A DNA stretch of 5,200 nucleotides from JAIRTY01 sp050257395 (lineage in GTDB: Bacteria > Actinomycetota > Actinomycetes > Streptosporangiales > Streptosporangiaceae): contig JBLMWU010000203.1 of the NCBI GenBank assembly GCA_050257395.1, forward strand, positions 1 through 5,200, given 5' to 3'. The notes beneath the pieces were generated by a model, which saw nothing but the letters and a program-made list of their open reading frames with translations, was not told the DNA's origin and ran no database searches. Positions 1-5,021 of this stretch are shown here, one piece after another; the stretch's first letter is position 1; every line of letters begins with the position of its first letter. Both the position numbers and the translations under genes were made by a program.

Positions 1-374
1 GGCCCCCGCGCGGTCATCATGATCAGCGGCAGCCCGGCCCGCATCCGCTTCCACCCGCCCTTCATGGGCAGGTTGGCCAGCCGGACCTGCGGGTCGGTGT
101 GCAGCATCGAGTGGTGGGAGAAGTAGACCCAGTCGTCGTCGTGCAGGCCCATCTCCGCCACCGGCACGTACGCGCCGCTGATCTGGCAGGTGGACCGGCT
201 GAACCTGATGCGGGCCATGTCCCGGATCGGCGGCTGCTCGATCCAGCCGGACTCGGTGACCCGCAGCCGGACGTCGACCGGCGCGCCGCAGTGCGGGCAG
301 GTGCGGTCCCCGCCCTCGGACGGGATCCGGCAGTACGGGCACGTGTAGGCGCCCGATGCAGGTGGCATCGCCAT
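1..374 (-). CDS. AIM24-family protein with N-terminal zinc ribbon, second tandem copy (partial, C-terminus beyond left edge)
   Basis: I translated this minus-strand frame from ATG at 374; about 124 codons are visible and it runs off the window at base 1. An N-terminal zinc ribbon has C12/C15 and C26/C29 (TCPYC, TCPHCGAP). It is followed by a stretch that parallels the adjacent complete AIM24 gene almost residue for residue: ESGW, IRDMARIRFSRSTCQISG against LRDMTEFRFSNSTCQIEG, then VPVAEM, HHSMLHTDPQV and KRMRAGLP. AIM24 domains (Pfam AIM24, TIGR00266) are beta-rich folds of poorly known function; the yeast member affects mitochondrial inner-membrane organisation. The start is supported by GAGGG at 380-384, which overlaps the upstream stop codon, so translational coupling is likely. 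An in-frame ATG at 368 is a less well-spaced alternative. The two copies clearly arose by duplication but have diverged substantially. A role in membrane or envelope maintenance is inference only. Confidence 0.88.
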   Translation of the reverse strand, partial: MAMPPASGAYTCPYCRIPSEGGDRTCPHCGAPVDVRLRVTESGWIEQPPIRDMARIRFSRSTCQISGAYVPVAEMGLHDDDWVYFSHHSMLHTDPQVRLANLPMKGGWKRMRAGLPLIMMTARG

Positions 375-379
375 GTCGT

Positions 380-384
380 CCCTC
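380..384 (-). promoter_or_regulatory. Ribosome-binding site GAGGG overlapping the upstream stop codon
   Basis: GAGGG on the minus strand sits five bases before ATG 374 and shares bases with the TGA (383-385) of the preceding AIM24 gene. This selects ATG 374 as the start of the second copy and suggests that its translation is coupled to the first. Confidence 0.6.
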
Positions 385-1183
385 ACTCCGAGCCGTGGTG
401 GTGGACGTACATGGACTGGATGCCGACCCGGCCGGGCCCGGTCATCTCGGCCAGGTACATGCCCCGGCTCATCAGCCCGGTCTTGACGTTCTGCTGGACG
501 GCGTTCATGGTCACCGTCGAGTCCTTGTACAGGAACCCGCCCGGCTCCACCAGGATCTTCTCGCCCGGCTGCAGCGTCTTCTGGAACACGTTGCCGTACC
601 CGTGCAGCAGCAGCAGGCCCGGCGCACCGGTGGTGACGAAGCGGTCCATGTACATGCCGCTGCCGCCGTGCAGCACATTCGCGAGGCCCTTGATGCGCAC
701 GAACGAGTAGGTCAGCGAGTGGGTCCCGGCCAGGAACGCATGCTCGCGCACGTCGATCTCCATGGACGGGTGCATCGGCAGGACCACCACCTCACCCGCC
801 TGGTCGCGGGAGAAGGCGACCCGGCCCGGCCCGTGCGCGATGCTCAGGATGTGCGGCATGCCGCCGAGCATCCGCTTCATGCCGCCGCCGGTGTTCAGCG
901 CCGACATCGGGACCTGGGGCTCCTTCCAGAGCATCACGTGGTGCTCGAAGAACACCGAGTCCCCCGGCGCCAGCGCCAGCTCGGCGACCGGCACGATCTC
1001 GCCTTCGATCTGGCAGGTGGAGTTGGAGAAGCGGAACTCCGTCATGTCCCGCAGCCGGGGCGCCTCCGCCCAGCCGGAGTCGGAGACGAGGTCTTTCTTG
1101 TCGAGCGGCGCGCCGCAGGTAAGGCAGTTGGTGCGGCCTATCTCATTCTGTGCCTTGCACCACTGGCATTCGAGTCGGTCCAT
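383..1183 (-). CDS. AIM24-family protein with N-terminal zinc ribbon (266 aa, complete)
   Basis: The protein opens with a short zinc ribbon, C6/C9 and C20/C23 (CQWC, CLTCGAP). From about residue 37 to the end it is an AIM24-type domain (TIGR00266/Pfam AIM24). Recognisable parts are the STCQIEG strand, HHVMLW at 81-86, the glycine-rich G-G-G-M-K-R-M segment near 99-105, HGPGRVAFS near 117, VREHAFLAG near 145, and the second-half repeat LLLHGYGNV near 191 and VEPGGFLYKD near 212, ending in GPGRVGIQS and a His-rich tail. No signal peptide or membrane helix is seen, so it is probably cytosolic or peripheral. ATG 1183 is chosen over the upstream ATGs near 1228 because AAGGAAGGG precedes it and the zinc ribbon begins immediately after. 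It lies 154 bases downstream of the SPFH gene and 8 bases before its tandem paralogue. The family function is not established in bacteria. Confidence 0.93.
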   Translation of the reverse strand: MDRLECQWCKAQNEIGRTNCLTCGAPLDKKDLVSDSGWAEAPRLRDMTEFRFSNSTCQIEGEIVPVAELALAPGDSVFFEHHVMLWKEPQVPMSALNTGGGMKRMLGGMPHILSIAHGPGRVAFSRDQAGEVVVLPMHPSMEIDVREHAFLAGTHSLTYSFVRIKGLANVLHGGSGMYMDRFVTTGAPGLLLLHGYGNVFQKTLQPGEKILVEPGGFLYKDSTVTMNAVQQNVKTGLMSRGMYLAEMTGPGRVGIQSMYVHHHGSE

Positions 1184-1190
1184 GAGGACA

Positions 1191-1200
1191 GCCCTTCCTT
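1191..1200 (-). promoter_or_regulatory. Ribosome-binding site AAGGAAGGGC for the complete AIM24 gene
   Basis: A purine-rich Shine-Dalgarno on the minus strand, seven bases before ATG 1183. It favours this ATG over the in-frame upstream ATGs at 1228 and 1225, which would add 15 residues not resembling the family. Confidence 0.6.
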
Positions 1201-1220
1201 GGTCGGAAACCCCGTTCGCC

Positions 1221-1257
1221 GCCATCAAGGCGACTGACCGTGCAGATGTCTGATGGC
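1221..1257. repeat. 7-bp inverted repeat upstream of the AIM24 pair
   Basis: GCCATCA (1221-1227) and TGATGGC (1251-1257) are exact reverse complements separated by 23 bases. Inside the loop, next to the right arm, lies a nearly palindromic decamer CAGATGTCTG (1243-1252). The element sits 38-74 bases upstream of the AIM24 start. It could be an operator or an RNA hairpin in the leader; the sequence does not distinguish these. Confidence 0.4.
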
Positions 1258-1270
1258 AGGCCGGAAGCGG

Positions 1271-1308
1271 GGCCGGGCCCGCCCGCGCGGGGCGGGCGGA
1301 CCCGGGCC
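1271..1308 (-). terminator. GC-rich hairpin after the SPFH gene (candidate terminator or attenuator)
   Basis: The core stem is CCCGCCC (1278-1284) paired with GGGCGGG (1290-1296) across a five-base loop. An outer stem pairs GGCCGGG (1271-1277) with CCCGGGCC (1301-1308), with a four-base bulge and one unpaired G. It begins about 30 bases past the SPFH stop codon on the minus strand. There is no T tract on either side, which is common for actinomycete terminators but also leaves room for a processing or partial-readthrough site between the SPFH gene and the AIM24 genes. Confidence 0.5.
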
Positions 1309-1337
1309 GGCTGCGTTGTGCGAGAGCTGGCTGCCTG

Positions 1338-2483
1338 CTACGCCGCTGGCGTCCCGCACTCGGCGCAGAACTTGGCCGTGGCGGACAGCTCGGCGTTGCA
1401 GTTGGTGCAGTGCTTCTGCATGGGCGTGCCGCAGGAGTCGCAGAACTTCGCGCCGGTGCGGACCTGCGCGTGGCAGTTGCCGCACTCGACCGTGGCGGCC
1501 GGGGCCGGGGCCGGGGCCACCGGCGCCGCCGCGGCGGGGGCGGCCTGCGCGGGCGGCGGCGGGGCCGCAGGCTGCGCGTAGCCCGGGCCGCCGCCGGCGA
1601 ACTGCCCGGCCGGCGGCGGCGCCGCGCCCTGCATGGGCTGCATCATCTGGTTCCCCATGCCGAAGCCGGCGGCCATGAACATGGGGCTGACCGCCCCGCC
1701 GCCCTGCGCCATGCCCTGGCCGGCGCCCTGCAGCGCCTCGGCTTGCGCGGCCTGCAGGAACCCGCCCGCCAGCCGGCTGTAGGCGGTGTCACCGGCGAGC
1801 TTCTTGAGCCGGGCGCTGTCGTCCTCGTCCAGGTTGACGTCGAGGTTGCCGAAGCGGGTGATCGCCAGGCCGTAGTCGGCCAGCTGCTCGTTGGCGGCCG
1901 GGCGGGCGCCGGCCTCGATGTCCGAGCTGTGCATGGACAGGCCCAGGATCGGCCAGGCTCCGGACATGAGCTGGGTGGTGACGGTGGTGCGGGTGACCTT
2001 GAGCACCTGCTGGGCGACCCAGTTCGTGATCGCCTCGTTGTCGGTCACATCCACCGTGCCGACCAGGTTGAGGATCAGCTTGGTCGGGTCGGTCACGTGC
2101 AGCGCGTACTCGCCGAACGCGCGCAGCGTCACGATCAGGCCGGACACCGGGTCCTGCACGTCGTCGACCCGGCCGCCGAAGCGGCAGCTCGGGTACTCGC
2201 GGGCGCCGACGAAGAAGATCTCCGCCCGGAACATGTTGGAGTTGCTGGCCCAGTCCGCGAGCATGCCGAGGAAGGGCAGCTCGGAGGCGTCCAGGGTGTG
2301 CCGGCCCGGCGGGAGCACGCCGACCAGCTGGCCCTGGTTCATGAACACGGCCACCTGGTCGGGCTCGACGATCGCCCGGGCGAACTTGCGGATGGTGTGG
2401 TCGGGCCACTTGTAGACGATCTGGCTCTTCGAGTTGTCAGGCGCCGCGATGAACTCGCGCCGGGCCTCATTCATGATCCCCAT
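1338..2483 (-). CDS. SPFH/Band 7 (YdjI/COG4260-like) protein with C-terminal double zinc ribbon
   Basis: The 381-residue product has three parts. Residues about 15-235 form an SPFH/stomatin-prohibitin-like domain of the YdjI type: KWPDHTIRKFARAIVEPDQVAVFMNQGQ, then LPPGRHTLDASELPFLG, FFVGAREYP, VTLRAFGEYALHV and a late GLAITRFGNLDVN. Residues about 240-331 are a low-complexity linker, first Gln/Gly/Met-rich, then Pro/Ala-rich. Residues 334-376 hold two zinc ribbons (C334/C337/C348/C351 and C359/C362/C373/C376), each with the KFCxxCGTP signature. Proteins of this family are soluble or peripheral membrane scaffolds; B. subtilis YdjI is linked to PspA-type membrane stress. No transmembrane helix is seen. 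ATG 2483 is chosen because GGAGAAGGAG precedes it; an extension to 2585 would add an Arg/Gly-rich tail across the promoter region. The gene is divergent from the leaderless zinc-ribbon gene and upstream of the AIM24 pair. Confidence 0.93.
   Translation of the reverse strand: MGIMNEARREFIAAPDNSKSQIVYKWPDHTIRKFARAIVEPDQVAVFMNQGQLVGVLPPGRHTLDASELPFLGMLADWASNSNMFRAEIFFVGAREYPSCRFGGRVDDVQDPVSGLIVTLRAFGEYALHVTDPTKLILNLVGTVDVTDNEAITNWVAQQVLKVTRTTVTTQLMSGAWPILGLSMHSSDIEAGARPAANEQLADYGLAITRFGNLDVNLDEDDSARLKKLAGDTAYSRLAGGFLQAAQAEALQGAGQGMAQGGGAVSPMFMAAGFGMGNQMMQPMQGAAPPPAGQFAGGGPGYAQPAAPPPPAQAAPAAAAPVAPAPAPAATVECGNCHAQVRTGAKFCDSCGTPMQKHCTNCNAELSATAKFCAECGTPAA
1497..1518. repeat. Short GGGGCC hexanucleotide repeat within the SPFH linker
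   Basis: On the plus strand, three consecutive GGGGCC units (1501-1518) follow GGCC. On the coding strand they encode alternating Pro-Ala in the linker ahead of the zinc ribbons. The three G4 tracts, with another G5 run at 1536-1540, could form a G-quadruplex in the template strand. The repeat may also simply reflect GC-rich Pro/Ala codons, and its length could vary between strains. Confidence 0.5.
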
Positions 2484-2490
2484 AGGATCG

Positions 2491-2500
2491 CTCCTTCTCC
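2491..2500 (-). promoter_or_regulatory. Ribosome-binding site GGAGAAGGAG for the SPFH gene
   Basis: A strong Shine-Dalgarno on the minus strand, seven bases before ATG 2483. It decides the start in favour of 2483 over the upstream ATG at 2585 and the internal ATG at 2474. Confidence 0.7.
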
Positions 2501-2546
2501 CACCTGAAGTGCGACCCCCGCTTCGCCCCGGCCGCGTTTCACCCGG

Positions 2547-2580
2547 ATCATAATCTGTACGGACGTTTCCCGCCGTATCA
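2547..2580 (-). promoter_or_regulatory. Candidate promoter of the SPFH gene
   Basis: In the AT-richer part of the divergent intergenic region, the minus strand carries TATGAT (2547-2552), a good -10 hexamer that would give a leader of roughly 55-60 bases to ATG 2483. TTGATA (2575-2580) upstream resembles a -35 but is 23 bases away, longer than the usual spacing. The -10 may therefore work with another -35 or with an activator. Confidence 0.35.
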
Positions 2581-2666
2581 ATCAAGTCCCATTTTCAGGC
2601 CTCTACGGAAAGCGCCCGTTAAATTGCGCAACGTCATCACCGCAGGCGGCGTGCGGGATGTCGCAA

Positions 2667-2709
2667 GCGGTAACCGCTGCCGGCGATTATCACCGCTGCC
2701 GGTTATCGC
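2667..2709. repeat. Nested direct and inverted repeats in the divergent promoter region (candidate operator)
   Basis: ACCGCTGCCGG occurs twice (2673-2683 and 2692-2702), one copy 19 bases after the other. Superimposed are GCGGT-A-ACCGC (2667-2677), the inverted pair TAACCG (2671-2676) / CGGTTA (2700-2705), and GCGAT (2683-2687) / ATCGC (2705-2709). The cluster covers the -20 to -60 region of the downstream leaderless promoter, where a regulator would act. No regulator family can be named. Confidence 0.4.
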
Positions 2710-2717
2710 ACCGTTGC

Positions 2718-2723
2718 TACGAT
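2718..2723 (+). promoter_or_regulatory. -10 element TACGAT of a leaderless promoter
   Basis: TACGAT fits the actinobacterial TANNNT -10 pattern and ends six bases before ATG 2730, so transcription would begin at or very near the start codon. No purine-rich ribosome-binding site lies in the preceding 20 bases, which agrees with a leaderless mRNA. No clear -35 is seen at 17-18 bases upstream, where the repeat cluster lies instead. Confidence 0.55.
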
Positions 2724-2729
2724 CCGCGC

Positions 2730-3749
2730 ATGAGCCTGTTCCGGAGGCACGCTGGCGAGCCTCCCCCGGCCCCGCCCACCGTCGCGCAGACCCTGGGCCA
2801 GCTGGTGCAGACGGCGGGGCAGCCGTCCCTGTTCGCGCACTCGGAGTACGTGAAGCAGGTGGACTGCCCGCGGTGCGGCGCCCCGAAGCGGCTGCCGTCC
2901 CGGACCGCGTACCTCTACTGCGACAACTGCGGCGCGCTGATGGACTACGACTGGCGGCTGGCGAACTCCGGCACCAACGCCGGGCTCACCAACACCGTGT
3001 ACCGCCAGCTGGCCGCGCCGCTGCAGCCGGAGCTCGCGCGGGCCCGCGCCCTCGGGGACGCCGCCCGGTACCGGGAGCTGATGCACGGGGTCTTCGCCGA
3101 GTGGGTCCGGCAGTGCCCGCAGGCGGTGTCCCCGCGGGCCCGGACCGACGAGGGCTTCCGCGAGCGGATGGTCAGCTACCTGACCGAGTGCGCGGTCTGC
3201 AAGGACCTCGACCCCACCCTCGCCCCGCTGGACCGCAGCCTGGCCGCGGCCACCGCGGCCCTGCAGCGCTTCCCCACCGCGACCGGGGCCTGGCTGGTCA
3301 GCGACGGCATCTGGCAGGCCGCCGCGGAGTTCAAGAACCTGATCGACCGGACCTACGAGCGGCTCGCGGCCACCGGGGTGCTGGCCATGGACCCGGACGA
3401 GGCGCCGCCCGGGGTGCCGGTGCGGATGGAGTACTCCACGTTCTGCCAGGGCTGGCTGCCGCACCTGCGCCCGGACGGCGCGCAGCGCCTGCTCGCCATG
3501 TTCGGGCTGACCGGCGAGTACACCAGGGTGCAGGTCACCGGCACCCAGACGCGCAAGTGCGGGAGCTGCGGCGATGAGCTGACGGTCCTGCCCGGAGCCC
3601 GGGCCGTGGTGTGCGAGTCCTGCGGCCGCAAGCTGGACATCGCCGGCGGCGAGACGCCCTGCCAGACCTGCGGCGCGCCGCTGTCGTTCCCGGTGGGCGT
3701 CAGCGACCTGGCGTGCCCGTACTGCCACAGCGCCACCCACCGGGTGTGA
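2730..3749 (+). CDS. Triple zinc-ribbon protein of unknown function (339 aa)
   Basis: An N-terminal low-complexity Pro-rich stretch is followed by a zinc ribbon with C46/C49 and C64/C67 (DCPRCGAP, YCDNCGALMDYDW), resembling TFIIB-type ribbons. Residues about 85-265 form a largely helical core without a family I recognise; it includes an extra CxxC at C154/C157. The C-terminus carries two more ribbons, C277/C280/C295/C298 and C311/C314/C329/C332. No signal peptide or membrane helix is visible. ATG 2730 is preferred to an in-frame ATG at 2658 because TACGAT precedes it as a -10, and the extension would be Cys/His-rich translation of the promoter repeats. The gene diverges from the SPFH gene. 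B. subtilis YdjG, encoded beside the SPFH protein YdjI, also has an N-terminal TFIIB-type ribbon, so an analogous partner role is possible, but this is inference. DNA, RNA or protein binding by the ribbons cannot be told apart. Confidence 0.9.
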   Translation: MSLFRRHAGEPPPAPPTVAQTLGQLVQTAGQPSLFAHSEYVKQVDCPRCGAPKRLPSRTAYLYCDNCGALMDYDWRLANSGTNAGLTNTVYRQLAAPLQPELARARALGDAARYRELMHGVFAEWVRQCPQAVSPRARTDEGFRERMVSYLTECAVCKDLDPTLAPLDRSLAAATAALQRFPTATGAWLVSDGIWQAAAEFKNLIDRTYERLAATGVLAMDPDEAPPGVPVRMEYSTFCQGWLPHLRPDGAQRLLAMFGLTGEYTRVQVTGTQTRKCGSCGDELTVLPGARAVVCESCGRKLDIAGGETPCQTCGAPLSFPVGVSDLACPYCHSATHRV

Positions 3750-3755
3750 CCGGAC

Positions 3756-3788
3756 GGGGCCGGGCACCTGGACCCGGCGCCCGGCCCC
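3756..3788 (+). terminator. 10-bp GC stem-loop terminator of the triple zinc-ribbon gene
   Basis: GGGGCCGGGC (3756-3765) and GCCCGGCCCC (3779-3788) are perfect reverse complements across a 13-base loop, starting seven bases after the TGA at 3747-3749. There is no T run, as in many actinomycete terminators. It lies between two convergent genes and could act on both strands. Confidence 0.7.
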
Positions 3789-3900
3789 CCGCCTCAGCAA
3801 CGGCAATGTGGTTCCATGCCGATCCCCCGTTCGCTTGCCGTGCCCACCGGCCCGTTCCAGGGTGCCGTGCCACGGCCCGCCGCGCATGTCCCCTGTGCGG
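3789..3900. other. Convergent intergenic spacer with further small inverted repeats, no gene seen
   Basis: I find no supported coding region here. It contains CGGCA (3801-3805) / TGCCG (3817-3821) and a compact palindrome GCCGTG-C-CACGGC (3864-3876). These may be additional structure in the 3' ends of the converging transcripts. Confidence 0.4.
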
Positions 3901-3928
3901 GGGTCACGGCGGCCGCCGGGGGTGACCC
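3901..3928 (-). terminator. Stem-loop terminator of the OsmC gene
   Basis: GGGTCAC (3901-3907) pairs with GTGACCC (3922-3928), and the loop contains the self-complementary GGCGGCCGCC, so the structure can extend. It lies five bases beyond the OsmC stop codon (TAG, 3934-3936 on the minus strand). No T tract follows. Confidence 0.6.
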
Positions 3929-3933
3929 GCCAG

Positions 3934-4449
3934 CTACGGCGCGGAGCGGGTGAAGCCCGCGCTCAGCGCCGCCGGGCGGGCGAGCGTCTGGAAGACGACG
4001 CAGTACCGCTCGGTCAGCGTGAGCAGCGTCGCGAGCTGCTCGTCGGTGGCGCCGGTGTCCAGGTCGAAGCTCAGCCGGATGGCGGTGAAGCCGACCGGCG
4101 CGTCCCTGCTCACCGCCAGCGTGCCGCGGAAGTCCAGGTCGCCCTCGGCGTGCACGGTCCCGCCGGCCACCGGGACGCCCAGCGAGGTGGCAACCGCCCG
4201 CAGGGTCACCCCGGCGCACGCCACCAGGGCCTGCAGCAGCATGTCACCGGAGCAGGCGAGGGATCCGTCCCCGCCGGTCGCCGGGTGCAGGCCGGCCACG
4301 GCCAGCGCCTTGCCGGTGGCCACCGAGCAGCTGACCTCCTCCTCACCGAGCCGGCCGTCCGCCGTCAGGGTTACCACCGCCTGCCGCGGGTCATCGCGGT
4401 AGGCGTCCTTGAGCGGCTGCTGCACGGCGCGCAGGGCGGCGCTGTCCAT
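3934..4449 (-). CDS. OsmC-family protein (putative peroxiredoxin-like hydroperoxide reductase)
   Basis: The 171-residue product matches the OsmC/Ohr superfamily in length and layout. It has an N-terminal strand region, then the central helix with the first redox cysteine (LLQALVACAGVTLRAVA, C78), beta strands around 98-130 (GTVHAEGDLDFRGTLAV, TAIRLSFDLD), and the second conserved cysteine in ERYCVVFQTL (C150). OsmC and Ohr proteins reduce organic hydroperoxides with these two cysteines in the cytoplasm. The substrate of this member cannot be assigned, and it looks more like the general OsmC group than Ohr. Two further cysteines (C41, C66) are present. ATG 4449 is chosen because GGGGAAGGGGAGA (4451-4463) precedes it; a longer frame to 4491 would add an unlikely 14 residues. 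It is 73 bases downstream of the 113-residue gene on the same strand and is probably cotranscribed with it. Confidence 0.9.
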   Translation of the reverse strand: MDSAALRAVQQPLKDAYRDDPRQAVVTLTADGRLGEEEVSCSVATGKALAVAGLHPATGGDGSLACSGDMLLQALVACAGVTLRAVATSLGVPVAGGTVHAEGDLDFRGTLAVSRDAPVGFTAIRLSFDLDTGATDEQLATLLTLTERYCVVFQTLARPAALSAGFTRSAP

Positions 4450-4522
4450 GTCTCCCCTTCCCCGGCCTGCTGGTGGCGTCCAGACTGGCAAGCCGCCCCG
4501 CGCCGTGTCCAGCCGGGCCGGG

Positions 4523-4864
4523 CTAGCCGATCGTGCTGAGCGCCGACGCGTAGCGCGTCATGTAGTCGGCGGCGGCGTCGCCCGCGTAGCAGAAGTCGAG
4601 GCTGAAGCCTTCGAGCAGCAGCTCGCCCTTGAGGGTGAGCAGCCGGGCCTCGTCGCTGTCGTGGATCTGCAGCAGGGTGTCCCGGTCGCCCTTGACCATC
4701 CAGAGGCCGGTGCCGCGCTCGGAGAAGAACAGCTCCGGCGGGGCGCACTTGCCCTCGGCGGCCCGGGCGTTCCAGTACTCGGTTACCTCGGCGCCGTAGG
4801 CGAGCGCCTTGTCCTCCCTGCCCGGCACCGGGTGGGTCCAGGTCACTACCATCGCGGTCTGCAT
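4523..4864 (-). CDS. Small conserved-looking protein of unknown function (113 aa)
   Basis: I do not recognise a characterised family. The protein starts MQTAMVVTWTHPVPGREDKAL, then AEVTEYWNARAAEGKCAPPE, LFFSERGTGLWMVKGDRDTL, and IHDSDEARLLTLKGELLLEG. The order strand (AMVVTWTHPVPGRE), helix (AEVTEYWNARA), strand (GLWMVKGD) and helix resembles a half of a dimeric alpha-beta barrel (ferredoxin-like fold), which would fit a small-molecule or redox role, but this is a shape-based guess. Cysteines are at C40 and C92. No signal or membrane segment is seen. ATG 4864 is chosen because GGAAGGGGT (4874-4882) precedes it and the upstream frame to 5014 is Arg/Gly-rich noncoding-like sequence. It heads the likely two-gene unit with OsmC and has a DosR-like palindrome upstream. 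Confidence 0.85.
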   Translation of the reverse strand: MQTAMVVTWTHPVPGREDKALAYGAEVTEYWNARAAEGKCAPPELFFSERGTGLWMVKGDRDTLLQIHDSDEARLLTLKGELLLEGFSLDFCYAGDAAADYMTRYASALSTIG

Positions 4865-4995
4865 CTGTGAATCACCCCTTCCGGCAGATCCGGCTCCGCG
4901 CCGGGTCCCGTGATCGCCGCCCGCCGGCTGCGATATGCGCGTGCCGGTGGGCAGCGCTGACACTTGCACGGTCACACGCCAGCCCCCCGCCCACC

Positions 4996-5011
4996 AGGGA
5001 CGTTGGTCCCT
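4996..5011. promoter_or_regulatory. DosR/DevR-like palindrome upstream of the 113-aa gene
   Basis: On the minus strand the site reads AGGGACCAACGTCCCT, six-base arms around a four-base centre. The GGGAC-N4-GTCCC core with this spacing matches the core of the mycobacterial DosR box (GGGACTWWAGTCCC) at 12 of 14 positions, the two misses being the outer centre bases. The outer TTS/SAA flanks match poorly. It lies about 132 bases upstream of ATG 4864, on the promoter side. The alternative reading is an RNA hairpin, for example part of the 3' region of the FAD-oxidase transcript, whose stop codon is 49 bases away. Confidence 0.45.
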
Positions 5012-5021
5012 CAAGATCAGC

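Noticed and set aside
356..1237. A 293-codon plus-strand open frame opposite the AIM24 gene
   Set aside because: The His/Arg/Gly-rich translation looks like antisense of the AIM24 coding sequence, which has a clear family match.
1410..2507. A 365-codon plus-strand open frame opposite the SPFH gene
   Set aside because: Its translation is Arg/Gly/Ala/Val/His-rich with no domain, and it mirrors the well-supported minus-strand gene. It is an antisense artefact of high GC.
2561..2572. GGGAAACGTCC on the minus strand as a second DosR-like site
   Set aside because: The arms are incomplete and the spacing is three bases rather than four, so it does not match the GGGAC-N4-GTCCC core.
2484..2585. N-terminal extension of the SPFH protein to the ATG at 2585
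   Set aside because: The added 34 residues are Arg/Gly-rich, cross the likely promoter, and lack a ribosome-binding site, while ATG 2483 has a strong one.
2667..2709. CRISPR-like repeat array
   Set aside because: There are only two 11-base copies with an eight-base gap, and no spacers or cas genes; an operator is more likely.
1338..3749. Phage or virion origin suggested by older 'virion core protein' labels for YdjI-type SPFH proteins
   Set aside because: No phage structural, integrase or att signals are present, and base composition and codon use match the surrounding chromosomal genes.
2703..3887. A 394-codon minus-strand open frame opposite the triple zinc-ribbon gene
   Set aside because: Low-complexity Arg/Gly/Ala composition with no recognisable motif; the plus-strand frame holds twelve well-spaced ribbon cysteines.
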